DNA of 64,000 nt. It comes from Ferrimonas marina (GTDB lineage Bacteria > Pseudomonadota > Gammaproteobacteria > Enterobacterales > Shewanellaceae). Location: the NCBI RefSeq assembly GCF_900129905.1, contig NZ_FQXG01000002.1, positions 124,001 to 188,000 on the forward strand, written 5' to 3'. Position 1 is the first letter of the stretch. Every line of letters starts with the position of its first letter. The notes beneath the pieces are model-generated. The model did no database searches, was not told the DNA's origin, and saw only the letters and a list, made by a program, of their open reading frames with translations. Below are positions 16,553-25,443 of the stretch, one piece after another. A program made the position numbers and the translations under genes.

Positions 16553-17962
16553 CTACTGAAAGGGGTCGCTGTACTTCTCGTCGGCGAGCATCGTTTCATC
16601 GGTGAGGGTGTGGAGAAAGGCCACTAGGGCATCTTTTTCTTCTTGAGTGAAGTCAAAGCGGGCGGGTTCGCCGTCGGAGGTTATCAGTGGTGCCATCAGG
16701 TTGGGGTGAGGCTGGATACCACTGCTGTAGTGTTCAATCACCTCCTCCAGCGTCGCGAAGCGGCCATCGTGCATATAGGGCGGTCGCGCGCCGATGTTGC
16801 GCAGTGAGGGAACCTTGAACTTACCGATGTCATTTGGATTGCCAGTGGTTTCGTAGACGCCGAGATCGTCGGTGGAGTCCGCATCCAGTCCATTGTTGGT
16901 GGCGGTGGTGGAGCCACGCACGGCGTTGGGCACCGGACCGATAAAGGCCTCACTGACGTGGCAGCCGGCGCAGTTGGCCCGGTCACCATTGGCCAGTGTG
17001 ATGGGCTGCAGGAACAGCCGCTTGCCCTGGTTCTCCTGGTCGGTAAAGCCAGGGAAGTTGTCGGTGGCGGACTCCACCTCGGCCCGGGCGATATCGTACT
17101 TGGCCGTGGTGCTCACCATGCTGCGAACGAACTGGGCCAGGGCACGGGCGATGCGATCGCTATTGATCGTCTCATCGCCAAAGGCGTTGGCGAACAGTGC
17201 CGGGTAGTAGGTTTGCTCCGCGACAATCTGCTCCAGTTCATCTAGCGTCAGTCCCATTTCCACAGGATCCTGGAACGGCATCAACACCTGCTCCTCCAGG
17301 GTGTCTGCCCGCTCGTCCCAGAAGAACTTGCCGCTGTCGTAGAAGCGGGCGTTGGTCAGCCCCATCGAGTGGCGCCGGGTCAGCTCGTCGTCAAAGCCAC
17401 GGCTGAGCACCTCGGGATCGGAGAAGCCATGCTCCGCCTGATGGCAAGACGCACAGGAGATGGTGCCATTAGCGCTGAGCTTGATGTCGTAGAACAGCAC
17501 CCGTCCCAGGGTGGCGCCATGGTCGGTGATGGGGTTGTCGTCCGGGGTGTTGTCCTGATCAATCGCGGCATGCTGAAACAGCGCCTGATCGTTAAAGCTG
17601 TTGCTGGTGTAGTGCTCCGGCAGTTCAATGTTGGCGTAGTTGTAGGGCTGTTCTGGCAGTGTTGGCACCTGCCCTTGCGGGCTTTCAGGATCGGTATCGT
17701 CACCGGGCGTAGTGTCATCGCCAGGAGCAGCTTCCTCCTCCGGTGGGGTTTCGTCCTCACCAGGTTCAGTACCGGAGTCATCACCCGGCGTGCTTTCTTC
17801 AGGATCAGCACCCGATTCCTCGCCGTCGCTGCCTTGTGCCGGTTGCTCTTCACTGGGGGGTTCAAGGGTGGCCGGTGCGCTGTCATCGCCGCCGGAGCAG
17901 CCGCTTAGTGCCAGAAGGCTGGCGATCATCAGGCTGTGTTTGAGGGTGTGAGGGATGTCCAT
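16553..17962 (-). CDS. Diheme cytochrome c peroxidase/MauG-family lipoprotein
   Basis: The 469-residue protein has a lipoprotein signal peptide with lipobox LSGC (Cys22). An acidic Pro/Glu/Asp/Gly-rich linker covers about residues 27-100. The catalytic part follows, with two c-type heme sites: CASCH at 170-174 and CAGCH at 331-335. It has the layout of bacterial cytochrome c peroxidases and MauG-like enzymes (FYDIKLSANGTISCASCH, then PPYMHDGRFATLEEVIEHY). The likely role is periplasmic peroxide reduction or oxidation of a protein or small-molecule substrate, with electrons from a small cytochrome. The linker may hold the enzyme away from the membrane. The neighbouring genes do not reveal a partner. 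Confidence 0.9.
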   Translation of the reverse strand: MDIPHTLKHSLMIASLLALSGCSGGDDSAPATLEPPSEEQPAQGSDGEESGADPEESTPGDDSGTEPGEDETPPEEEAAPGDDTTPGDDTDPESPQGQVPTLPEQPYNYANIELPEHYTSNSFNDQALFQHAAIDQDNTPDDNPITDHGATLGRVLFYDIKLSANGTISCASCHQAEHGFSDPEVLSRGFDDELTRRHSMGLTNARFYDSGKFFWDERADTLEEQVLMPFQDPVEMGLTLDELEQIVAEQTYYPALFANAFGDETINSDRIARALAQFVRSMVSTTAKYDIARAEVESATDNFPGFTDQENQGKRLFLQPITLANGDRANCAGCHVSEAFIGPVPNAVRGSTTATNNGLDADSTDDLGVYETTGNPNDIGKFKVPSLRNIGARPPYMHDGRFATLEEVIEHYSSGIQPHPNLMAPLITSDGEPARFDFTQEEKDALVAFLHTLTDETMLADEKYSDPFQ

Positions 17963-18166
17963 ATCGTTCGGCTCCTTGCCCGGACGCCTGGCCTTTACCT
18001 CCTTGGACTATGCCCCAAGGCCAGGTGCGGTGAATTGCTCTTATTGGCCAGCCCGTCGACACAGCGACGGGGCAGCAAACGCGACATCCTCATAGTGCGT
18101 CAGGCCACGCCCCCTTTCTGTAATGCTTTGTATCAAAGTTGTTAAATGCGCCGGATTGCCGGAAGC

Positions 18167-18191
18167 AAAAAGGCTGGCGATTGCCAGCCTT
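18167..18191 (-). terminator. Terminator of the M19-type gene
   Basis: A 9-bp stem (18170-18178 with 18183-18191) is followed on the minus strand by a run of five T. It lies about 30 bases past the stop codon of the minus-strand gene that ends at 18224. Confidence 0.85.
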
Positions 18192-18223
18192 GTCGCTTTA
18201 GTGCGTCATGTCGTCGAGGTAAT

Positions 18224-19540
18224 TTAACGGGTGCCGTACTTCTCCATCAGCTGTTGGCGCAGCTGCAAACGCTCTTCCATCTCCTCATCCCACTGGCCCC
18301 GGGCGGCGCCTTCCCAGACCCGCTGGAATACCCGCATCTTGTTGCCGCCGTAGATCTTGGCCAATTGAGCGTCGGTATAGCCGCGCTGCCAGAGATCATC
18401 AGTAATAGCCGGCAGGATCCGCGCCAGCATCGCCGCATCATCCGCCCCTTGGTTAAAGGCGTTGATCATGTAGCCGCCATCGTTGTACATCGCGGCGTTC
18501 TTCTTGGCGAAGGCCACCACCAGCGAGACATCGTACATGTCGTCGGTGGCCAGTCCGACGTGGTCCTCCCCCAACAGCTTGACGTAATAGTCAATCATAT
18601 CCGCCGCCTGCTTGGGGGTAATGTCATCCGGCCAGATCCCATCCAGCATCCACTCGGTAAAGGTGGGCGAGACGTAGCCGCCGGACTTCACCACCCGCAG
18701 CGCCTCCTCGTCGGTAATGTTGCGATAGCAGCCCTTGGGCGTGGCCATGGGCTCGTCCTTGTACAGCCCCGCCGGGATAGAATGGGTAAAGACGTAGGGC
18801 ACGTCGGGGTAGTGCTCATCCATGTGGTCCATGGCGTCCATCGCCGTTTGCTTGCCGGTGTGGCTGAGATCCAGCAGGATGCCCCAGCGCACCATCTCAT
18901 CAATCACCGCCCTGCCCCAGGTCGTCAGGCCATCGTCCATGCCGTTGTAGGCGGTCAGTGAGCCTGAGCCGGTGCGGAAGCGATCGTTGTAGGCCAGGAT
19001 CATCGAGTTGATGCCCATCTCCTTGAGCATCGGCATGCGGGAGAGATCTTCCTCGAGGATGGTGGCGGTTTGAGAGTTCCAGATCACCGCGGTCTGGCCC
19101 TTAAGGTGGGCGGATTCAATATCCCGGATGGAGCGGACAAAGACGTAGTTTTCCGGCTCTTTGGCCATGGCGGCGCGAAAGGCCCGATGCTGGCGCATCA
19201 GCTCATCCCAGTTGTGGGAGGCGGCGGTGAGGGTGAGTTCGTGGCCGGTGATCCCCGCCTCGCGGGACTCCCGGTAGTAGCTGAGCAGTTGCTCATCCTC
19301 GGTCCAGCCGGTGCCATGGGGGCTGGCCATCATACCGATGACGATGTTGTCTTTGACGAACTGCTTGGCTTTGTCGGAGGCGGGCCAGGTCTTGGCCTTG
19401 AGGCTGGCATGGGCGCTGACGGGCATCAGCAGCAGGGCCGCCGACATAACTAAGGTCACAACTTTAGCCATGCCCGTTGCCCATCGCCTGGCAGTGAGTT
19501 CGGTGGCCGATTGATTGCAGCTGATCCTTCCCTGGTCCAT
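18224..19540 (-). CDS. Peptidase M19 (membrane dipeptidase) family protein, divergent
   Basis: The start at 19540 has a GGGAG ribosome binding site. It gives 438 residues with a long positively charged n-region and a signal peptide ending near VSAHA (about residue 45). The fold resembles renal-dipeptidase-type M19 enzymes: ILLDLSHTG and YVFTHS supply the two conserved histidines, and GLATDD supplies the C-terminal aspartate. The usual N-terminal HxD metal motif (DGHND in typical members) is not seen. The corresponding stretch reads [12 protein letters not shown], and the glutamate of the EG motif is replaced in [12 protein letters not shown]. Activity as a classical dinuclear zinc dipeptidase is therefore doubtful. 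It could be a specialised hydrolase or amidohydrolase relative. Confidence 0.82.
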   Translation of the reverse strand: MDQGRISCNQSATELTARRWATGMAKVVTLVMSAALLLMPVSAHASLKAKTWPASDKAKQFVKDNIVIGMMASPHGTGWTEDEQLLSYYRESREAGITGHELTLTAASHNWDELMRQHRAFRAAMAKEPENYVFVRSIRDIESAHLKGQTAVIWNSQTATILEEDLSRMPMLKEMGINSMILAYNDRFRTGSGSLTAYNGMDDGLTTWGRAVIDEMVRWGILLDLSHTGKQTAMDAMDHMDEHYPDVPYVFTHSIPAGLYKDEPMATPKGCYRNITDEEALRVVKSGGYVSPTFTEWMLDGIWPDDITPKQAADMIDYYVKLLGEDHVGLATDDMYDVSLVVAFAKKNAAMYNDGGYMINAFNQGADDAAMLARILPAITDDLWQRGYTDAQLAKIYGGNKMRVFQRVWEGAARGQWDEEMEERLQLRQQLMEKYGTR

Positions 19541-19693
19541 TGTTGCGCTCCCATCTCAGTCATGGCGGCCCCCAGAGTCTTTTCCGAGGGCCGAGGATAC
19601 TGAAAATGTAGACCTTAAATGACAGATGGCAGTTGTAATGTCAGCTGAGGTGCAAGGTGCGATACCCGGTGCGATTGCAGGGATGACGCGGCC

Positions 19694-20122
19694 TCAGCCC
19701 TGGGGACACTGGCCCTGCAGGGCAATGCCCTTGGCGGTGGGGCGCTGCTCCAGGATCTCATAGCCCTCCAGGCAGAGACCCCGCTGGTCCAGCTCCGACT
19801 CCAGCAGGGGGATCAGCTTGGCACTGCTGCGTTCGGCGGCCATCTCGGCATGCTGTTCGGGATCCATTGCATCGCGATCCCCTCGGCTTCCGCCTGGGCC
19901 ACCTCTCTCACCACCGCGGCCGCCACGACCACCGCCTTTGCCACGCCCCTCTCTCGACTTGGCGTCACCACCGCGGCGCTCATCGTCGTTGCCGAAGTAG
20001 CTCAGGGTAAACAGCACGGTGCCCTCATCGGTGAGTTGATGACGAAAGGCATGGTCAGCGGGTTCCGGTTTGCTGCTGCAACCGGCAATAAACAGAAGGG
20101 GAAGGAGGCGGTATAGCTTCAT
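19694..20122 (-). CDS. Arg/Gly-rich lipoprotein, unknown
   Basis: The ATG at 20122 begins a lipoprotein signal peptide (LYRLLPLLFIAGC, Cys near residue 15). The open frame extends 11 codons further upstream without support. The 142-residue product has an RGG-like low-complexity stretch at about residues 49-83 (GRGKGGGRGGRGGERGG). A short globular C-terminal part follows (about residues 95-140), with two cysteines in RGLCLEG and LQGQC. Arg/Gly tracts bind anionic polymers such as nucleic acids or polysaccharides, but the location here would be periplasmic. No family was recognised. It stands alone between the M19 gene and the Aae-like operon. Confidence 0.7.
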   Translation of the reverse strand: MKLYRLLPLLFIAGCSSKPEPADHAFRHQLTDEGTVLFTLSYFGNDDERRGGDAKSREGRGKGGGRGGRGGERGGPGGSRGDRDAMDPEQHAEMAAERSSAKLIPLLESELDQRGLCLEGYEILEQRPTAKGIALQGQCPQG

Positions 20123-20340
20123 GGCAACAGGGCTCTCATGGCAGCATGGAATCAAGGCTTATGCCGCTGACCTCCCTCCAATCGGGGAGGCCAACGAACC
20201 GATGCCATTACACCACCCTGGCGGTCACCAGGTTTCCCCAGCCTGCCGCAAGCTGTCGCAGTGTGTAACAAGGCCAACGTCCCTTTGCCGCTAGGGCTGC
20301 TTTTGCTCCCGGCGCTGCCGTCTCAGGCAGTGCGCCCGGC

Positions 20341-21828
20341 TCAGGCGGTGGCCGGCACCGCCTTGGGTGCCACAGGCTCCATCAACTTGACGAAGAAGTT
20401 GACGATGAACAACAGCAGCCAGACAAACAGCACCATCATCAAAGGCTGCACCACGCCGATGCTGGGGCTTAGCTGCATCACACCTGTAGTCATGATCACC
20501 AGCATCTGCGCCCCCATCATCCGCAGCAGCACCTGCTCCGGCTTGGGGAACACACGCCAGATGAAGAACACGTTGGCAAAGTAGAACAGTCCCAGCTGCC
20601 AACCCTCGGTCAGGTGCGGCAGGATCAATACCATCTGCAGCACCGCCGGAACCGAGAACAGGGTTACCCCCCAGAACGCCAGCTTCAGTGCCTGGCGAGG
20701 GAAACCCACCAGCACGCTGCTCAGCGACACCAGCACCACCGGGAACAGCACCCCGCCAGGGATCGGCAGGTAAACCCAAATCGCCATCGCAGACGCAACA
20801 ATGAGCATCAGGGTCAATGCCTGATGCAGCCGCTCTGAGCCATTGAGGGCCCATTGATACTTCACCCAGGGGACTCGCTTGGGTGGATTGAGACTGGGGT
20901 CCAGCCCCAGGGCAATGCGAAACTCCGAGGCACTCTGCAGCAGCTGCTGTTGCAGCTTTGCCACCGCCCCCTCCCCTTGCTGGGTCAGGGTTACCGGCTC
21001 AAGGTGGCTGCGACGATGGGGCTGACGCGCCATGGCTTCCAGCTGGGCCAGTACGCTATCCAGCTCCGCCAGGGCAATACTCTGGCCGGCGGTCAGGTCA
21101 GAGGGGGCTTTTGCCAGTTCAGCAAAGCTATCGACACTGGACTCCAGCGCCACCAACAGCTGCTGCCAATGGGCGGTGCGGTAGCGCAGGGTAAAACTGC
21201 TGCCCAGGGGCATCCGCAACTGCAGGTGCAATGGCTTGAGTCGCGCCTGAATTGACTGCGCTAAATCCGGCTCCACGCTCTCACCCTGGGCCAAACGGCG
21301 GATGGCACTGCGCAGCTGAGCCACCGAGCCTTGGGTCTCCTGGAAGAACTGGTCCTGGGCGGTTTCCGGCCACAGGCAATGCCAAACCAGGGAGAACACC
21401 ACCAGGCCCAGCACGTTTTCCTGTACCCGGGTGATGGCCATATGGAAGGTGTTGGCCCCGTCCAGCGCCCCCATGCCTCCTACCACGGCACAAATAGTCA
21501 GTGCCATCTGGAAGGTGTAGCCGTAGTAAGGGCAGCCGGTCATGTAGCGCAACAGCCCCGCCAGCAGGGTCAATGCGGTAATAAACAGCAGCGGCTGCTG
21601 GGCAAAGTTGGCCACCAGCAGAAAGGCCAGAATGATGCCCAGCACGGTGCCGGCCATGCGGTTAATCCCCTTGTGGTGGGACTCGCTCAGTGACTCCGAG
21701 GTGGCCAGAACCAGGATAACGATGGCGGCCCAGTAGGGCTTTTCCCAACCCAGGCTCAGGGCAATCAGGATGCTGATGGCGATGGAGAGCGCCACCTTGA
21801 TCGCGGTCTTTGTGGCGGTTGCCAACAT
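20341..21828 (-). CDS. FUSC-family inner-membrane efflux protein (AaeB-like)
   Basis: This 495-residue protein has two blocks of transmembrane helices, at about residues 10-160 and 335-485. A cytoplasmic helical region separates them, the arrangement of the FUSC/aromatic acid exporter family. It includes the family-like segment EKPYWAAIVILVLATSES and repeats it in the second block as PIPGGVLFPVVLVSLSS. It is the pump component of an AaeXAB-like system, which exports aromatic carboxylic acids in enterobacteria. The gene is shorter than E. coli AaeB. It follows the HlyD-like gene by two bases in the same operon. Confidence 0.9.
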   Translation of the reverse strand: MLATATKTAIKVALSIAISILIALSLGWEKPYWAAIVILVLATSESLSESHHKGINRMAGTVLGIILAFLLVANFAQQPLLFITALTLLAGLLRYMTGCPYYGYTFQMALTICAVVGGMGALDGANTFHMAITRVQENVLGLVVFSLVWHCLWPETAQDQFFQETQGSVAQLRSAIRRLAQGESVEPDLAQSIQARLKPLHLQLRMPLGSSFTLRYRTAHWQQLLVALESSVDSFAELAKAPSDLTAGQSIALAELDSVLAQLEAMARQPHRRSHLEPVTLTQQGEGAVAKLQQQLLQSASEFRIALGLDPSLNPPKRVPWVKYQWALNGSERLHQALTLMLIVASAMAIWVYLPIPGGVLFPVVLVSLSSVLVGFPRQALKLAFWGVTLFSVPAVLQMVLILPHLTEGWQLGLFYFANVFFIWRVFPKPEQVLLRMMGAQMLVIMTTGVMQLSPSIGVVQPLMMVLFVWLLLFIVNFFVKLMEPVAPKAVPATA

Positions 21829-21830
21829 GG

Positions 21831-22706
21831 TTACACCCCGCCCGGTACCGATTTGCTCAACTGGACACTGGCGGTGGTGCCCACACGAAGCTGGATCTCC
21901 TGCGGCAGGCTATCCAGGGTCACCTTCACCGGCACCCGCTGGGCCAGACGGATCCACTGGAAGTTGGGGTTCACATTGGGCAGCAGGAAGGCACCGGTGC
22001 TGCCGTCGCTCTGGGCGATACCGTAGCCGATGCTGGTCACCTCACCGGTCAGGGTGTGGTCGCTGTACCCCATCAGAGTGACTTCAGCGCGGTCGCCTAC
22101 TGCCACGCCGTTGAGATCGGTCTCCTTAAAGAAGCCATCCACCCAGAAGCTGTTCTGATCAATAAGCGCCACCATCGGCTGGTTGGCCACCACCTGGGTG
22201 CCCTCGTGCAGGTTCAGGTTGGTGATAAAGCCATCCGCCGCAGCGTAGATCTTGGTGTACTCCAGGTTCAGCTGGGCCTCACGAACGCCGGCCTCGGCGG
22301 CCTTAACGTTGGCTTCGGCCACGTCCACCGCGTTCTGGTAGTTGTTCAGCTGCAAGGTGGAGATGGAGTTAGGCTCGCGCTGTTCCAGCCGCTTGGAGCG
22401 GTTGTTCTCGTTCACCGCCTTCTCCAGCGCCGCCTTAGCCTGCAGCAGGCCGGCCTCGGCCTTGGCCAGGGCGGTCTCGTAGGGTACCGGGTCCACCTCA
22501 AACAGCAGCTGACCTTCGGCCACCTGGCTGTTGTCCTCGATGTGGACGCGCTTGAGCGGACCGGTAACCCGCGGGGTCACCTGGATGATGTGGGCACGCA
22601 CCAGGCCATCCCGGGTCCAGGGGTTATCAAGGTGATGGTGATAACGTTGGCCCACCAGGGCGACCGCCAGGGCGATGATGCAGCCGGTTACGAGAAAGCG
22701 GATCAT
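21831..22706 (-). CDS. HlyD-family periplasmic adaptor (AaeA-like)
   Basis: This 291-residue protein has an N-terminal membrane anchor (about residues 5-20). The lipoyl half-motif IQVTPRVTGPLKRVHIEDNS follows, then a coiled-coil hairpin (about residues 75-150) and the second lipoyl half with YAAADGFITNLNLHEG. A beta-barrel domain around WVDGFFKETDL ends the protein. This is the AaeA/EmrA-type adaptor layout. It joins the FUSC pump encoded two bases downstream to the outer membrane. It lies between the DUF1656 gene and the pump gene, exactly as in aaeXAB. Confidence 0.92.
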   Translation of the reverse strand: MIRFLVTGCIIALAVALVGQRYHHHLDNPWTRDGLVRAHIIQVTPRVTGPLKRVHIEDNSQVAEGQLLFEVDPVPYETALAKAEAGLLQAKAALEKAVNENNRSKRLEQREPNSISTLQLNNYQNAVDVAEANVKAAEAGVREAQLNLEYTKIYAAADGFITNLNLHEGTQVVANQPMVALIDQNSFWVDGFFKETDLNGVAVGDRAEVTLMGYSDHTLTGEVTSIGYGIAQSDGSTGAFLLPNVNPNFQWIRLAQRVPVKVTLDSLPQEIQLRVGTTASVQLSKSVPGGV

Positions 22707-22722
22707 GATGAGACTCCCAGGG

Positions 22723-22935
22723 TTAAGAAGGAATGACGTAGGTAGCCAACAGGACGGCGTAGATGGCAGTGAGGCTCAGCTCAAACAGCGCGGGCATCGC
22801 CACAAAGCGTTGCAGGCCGCTTTTCACCAGGCCGTAGGAGGTCGCCAGCGTCGCCAGGTAGGCGATCACCATCACCAGCAACAGCGGTGGGAAAAACACG
22901 TCGGCCAGGGCCAGCTCTTTGGGGGCTGCAATCAT
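22723..22935 (-). CDS. DUF1656 small membrane protein (AaeX-like)
   Basis: This 70-residue protein has two hydrophobic segments, the first around ADVFFPPLLLVMVIAYLATLA and the second at FELSLTAIYAVLLATYV. It matches the DUF1656/AaeX family, small inner-membrane proteins always found as the first gene of Aae-type efflux operons. Its exact role is unknown. The adaptor gene begins 16 bases downstream. Confidence 0.85.
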   Translation of the reverse strand: MIAAPKELALADVFFPPLLLVMVIAYLATLATSYGLVKSGLQRFVAMPALFELSLTAIYAVLLATYVIPS

Positions 22936-23215
22936 CGTCTTGTTGTCCTGATGGGGTCATCCGAAACGGCGCCGGGGTTAAGCCCGGCAAACGGTGCCAA
23001 GTGTGTGGCAGCGCTGCCAAGTCTCGGCTCTCAATCCAGCCAACCCGGTAGCGCAACGGCGGTACCGAAGTGTTCGTCTCGGTACCAATGGAGCGGCATT
23101 GTAGGGGGTTGGGACAGACTGCCCGACTCCTATTTGAAGGATTCAACCCATCAAAGGAAAACCTCAGTTCAGCCAGACACTTTGCCCAGTGCTAAAGCCA
23201 CAAAGCAGAACGACA
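22936..23215. other. Leader/promoter region of the Aae-like operon
   Basis: No gene is visible in this stretch. It lies upstream of the DUF1656 gene and should contain the operon promoter. No LysR-type regulator gene adjoins it, unlike the aaeR-aaeXAB arrangement. Confidence 0.5.
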
Positions 23216-23239
23216 AAAAGATGGCCGGGGCCATCTTTT
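23216..23239. terminator. Hairpin terminator downstream of mdaB
   Basis: A 10-bp perfect stem (AAAAGATGGC with GCCATCTTTT) encloses the loop CGGG. The A run on its left becomes a T run for minus-strand transcripts coming from mdaB, and TTTT follows on the plus strand. Confidence 0.85.
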
Positions 23240-23321
23240 CTGTCTGCTTGCTGCTGTCTTGGTTCAGCGCGCGGTCTGCGGCCTCGGAGCGTGAGGCGGC
23301 GGGCACTCCGGCCCGCGCGGC

Positions 23322-23903
23322 TTAGAGGTGTTGCTGCAGGTGAGCCTGGAAGCGAACCAGGTCCTGCTCGATCTGGGGGTTCTTCATCACGTCGTAGGCG
23401 GCAAAGGTGGGCAGCCCGGTCAAACCGAAGAAGCGGAAGTTCATGTGCTGCGGGTAGAGCAGATCGTCCACGCCCTTACCCTCGAACAGCCACTGCTTAG
23501 GATCGTCGAACGCCTCCTGCGGCGCGTTGAAGGTCAGCGACATCAGGTACTGCTTGCCCTCCAGTTTGCCACCGGTGCCGTACTGCTTGCTGGGGTCCTG
23601 GCGGGTACGACCGTCACCATCACACAGCTCGCCCATCATGCCGGCGGTGTAAACGTCATCCATGTACTTCTTGAACGACCAAGGCACCCCCATCCAGTTC
23701 ACCGGGATCTGCAGTACCACGCGGTCGGCCCACAGGTGCTTTTCGATCTCCTCGGCCACCTCGTAGCCTTCCGCGACCTGGGTGATACGCACCTTGTGGC
23801 CCTTGGCTTGCGCCACCTCGGCGGCCAAGTCCACCATTGCCTGGCTGAGCTTGCCTTCAGAGAAGGGGTAAGGCTGGTGGGTGTTGATGATCAGAATGTT
23901 CAT
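23322..23903 (-). CDS. mdaB: NAD(P)H quinone oxidoreductase MdaB
   Basis: The ATG at 23903 has a GGAGG ribosome binding site and starts the conserved strand [20 protein letters not shown]. The open frame upstream of it is not needed. The 193-residue length and the segments [31 protein letters not shown] and [16 protein letters not shown] match the MdaB flavodoxin-fold family, which uses FAD for two-electron reduction of quinones and protects against redox cycling. The gene is divergent from an HxlR-type regulator with a palindrome between them, so quinone-responsive control is likely. Confidence 0.92.
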   Translation of the reverse strand: MNILIINTHQPYPFSEGKLSQAMVDLAAEVAQAKGHKVRITQVAEGYEVAEEIEKHLWADRVVLQIPVNWMGVPWSFKKYMDDVYTAGMMGELCDGDGRTRQDPSKQYGTGGKLEGKQYLMSLTFNAPQEAFDDPKQWLFEGKGVDDLLYPQHMNFRFFGLTGLPTFAAYDVMKNPQIEQDLVRFQAHLQQHL

Positions 23904-23982
23904 TGCTTGGCCTCCATCGGGCACGCTGTTTGTGTCTGTGGGGCCGAGTTTGCTACCATCAGTTACCACAATCAACCAGTAT

Positions 23983-24005
23983 ACTTTTTGTAACCACCAA
24001 AAAGT
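23983..24005. promoter_or_regulatory. Inverted repeat between mdaB and hxlR, probable operator
   Basis: The arms ACTTTTTG (23983-23990) and CAAAAAGT (23998-24005) are perfect inverted repeats spaced by seven bases. A second pair, GTTACC (23962-23967) and GTAACC (23990-23995), overlaps it. The site lies in the 143-base divergent intergenic region and is a likely binding site for the HxlR protein. Confidence 0.6.
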
Positions 24006-24046
24006 GTCGCCTCGGGCACGCAGCCCAATAAAGTGAAAGGAGCCCC

Positions 24047-24409
24047 ATGACCCCGTCAGAACGAATTCAACAAAATGCCCAGGGGCAGAAGAGCGTGATC
24101 GCCCCCTGCCTGGAGCCCTGCCCGATTGAGCGCGGCATGCGCATCATCGGTGGCAAGTGGAAAGGCTCCATCCTGTGGCACCTCAAGGATGGCCCGGTGC
24201 GCTTCAACGACCTGGCACGGATGCTCGGCGGTGCCAGCAAGAAGATGGTGAATCAGCGGCTCAAGGAGATGGAGGAGCAGGGCCTGCTGACCCGTACCGT
24301 GATCAACGACCGCCCCATCGCAGTCTGCTACGAGATCACCGAGTTTGGTTGCTCCTCGCTGTCGATTCTGGAGCAACTGAAAGACTGGGCCGAATTGCAC
24401 GAGATCTAG
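24047..24409 (+). CDS. HxlR-family winged-helix regulator
   Basis: This 120-residue protein is a typical HxlR/DUF24 regulator. It has an N-terminal Cys-containing segment [19 protein letters not shown] (Cys21 and Cys25). A winged helix follows with [18 protein letters not shown], the recognition helix [17 protein letters not shown] and the wing [19 protein letters not shown]. Relatives such as QorR and YodB sense quinones or electrophiles through such a cysteine. The gene is divergent from mdaB and presumably represses it. It converges with a LysR gene 30 bases downstream. Confidence 0.92.
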   Translation: MTPSERIQQNAQGQKSVIAPCLEPCPIERGMRIIGGKWKGSILWHLKDGPVRFNDLARMLGGASKKMVNQRLKEMEEQGLLTRTVINDRPIAVCYEITEFGCSSLSILEQLKDWAELHEI

Positions 24410-24438
24410 CAATCCCTGCGTCAGCCCGGACCACGGCC

Positions 24439-25356
24439 TCAGTTAGCCAGGGCCTGCTGTAACCGCTCACGCAGCCAGACCAGGCCGGCCTGTTCACTGC
24501 TGCTGCGGCGCCAGTAAAGGCCAATAGGCAAGGGCGAGCAATCAAATGGCAGCGGCCTGACCTCCAGCCCCAGCAGCGATGCCAAATGGGTTCCGTAGGT
24601 GGCGGGCATGGTCAGCAGCAGCTGGGTGTGGGCCACCACCTGGGCCGCGGCAAAGTAGGTTTCACAATGTAGCCGTACCCGGCGCTCGCCCTGCAGGCCG
24701 GTCATGCGCTGATCAACAAAGGCGCGCTCCTCCGCCTGCAGGGTCACCAGCACATGGTGGCTGGCCTGGTAATCCGCCTGGCTAAAGCTCTCTTGGCCAA
24801 AGGCCGGATGCTTGGGCCCCAGCAGCAAGACCAGCGGCTCGTCCCGCAGGTGGCAGCTTTCGATCCCCGCCGCCACCGGCCGCTCCAGATCCACCGCCAC
24901 ATCCAGCTCTCCCGCCAATAATCGCTGTGCCATCTGATTGCCCCGTACCCGGCTGCTGGTAAAGCTCAGCGGCGAACCCATCTGCTCCAGCTCCTGCATC
25001 CAGCGGGGCAACACCATAGCCTCCAGGATGTCGCGAAACCCCAACCTAAAGGTGAGATCGCTGTGGCGGGGGTCAAACCCCTCCCCCTGGCCCATGCAGC
25101 CCTGCAGCTGGGTCAGTGCCTGTTGCACCTTGGGCAGGATGGCCCGGCCATGGGGGGTCAACACCAGGTGTCGCCCCTGCCGTACCAGCACCGGTTCGCC
25201 CAGCTGCTGACGCAACCGGCCCAGGGCGTGGGATACCGCCGACTGGGTCAGGTGCAGCTCCTCCGCCGCCGCACCGGTGGAGCCGCGCTGCGCCACGGTG
25301 ACGAAGATGCGGAACAGGTTCAGATCCACCCGGGCCAAACTATGAGATTCATTCAT
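24439..25356 (-). CDS. LysR-family transcriptional regulator
   Basis: This 305-residue protein has the LysR N-terminal helix-turn-helix at about residues 8-65 (LNLFRIFVTVAQRGSTGAAAE, HLTQSAVSHALGRLRQQLGE, LVRQGRHLVLTPHGR). A PBP-like effector domain of normal length follows. It is divergent from the DUF962 gene at 25444 across an 87-base gap with a GTCAG-CTGAC palindrome, and may control it or itself. The effector is unknown. Confidence 0.92.
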   Translation of the reverse strand: MNESHSLARVDLNLFRIFVTVAQRGSTGAAAEELHLTQSAVSHALGRLRQQLGEPVLVRQGRHLVLTPHGRAILPKVQQALTQLQGCMGQGEGFDPRHSDLTFRLGFRDILEAMVLPRWMQELEQMGSPLSFTSSRVRGNQMAQRLLAGELDVAVDLERPVAAGIESCHLRDEPLVLLLGPKHPAFGQESFSQADYQASHHVLVTLQAEERAFVDQRMTGLQGERRVRLHCETYFAAAQVVAHTQLLLTMPATYGTHLASLLGLEVRPLPFDCSPLPIGLYWRRSSSEQAGLVWLRERLQQALAN

Positions 25357-25390
25357 AGATAAGACTGAAAAACCGTCATTGGATTATTAG

Positions 25391-25401
25391 GTCAGGCTGA
25401 C
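25391..25401. promoter_or_regulatory. Short palindrome between LysR gene and DUF962 gene
   Basis: GTCAG and CTGAC are perfect half-sites around a single G, in the divergent intergenic region. It is a candidate LysR or other operator. Short palindromes arise by chance, so confidence is low. Confidence 0.35.
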
Positions 25402-25443
25402 TTAGGGTGTGATCTGTGTCAAGTTTTTTGCAGCGGAGACCCT

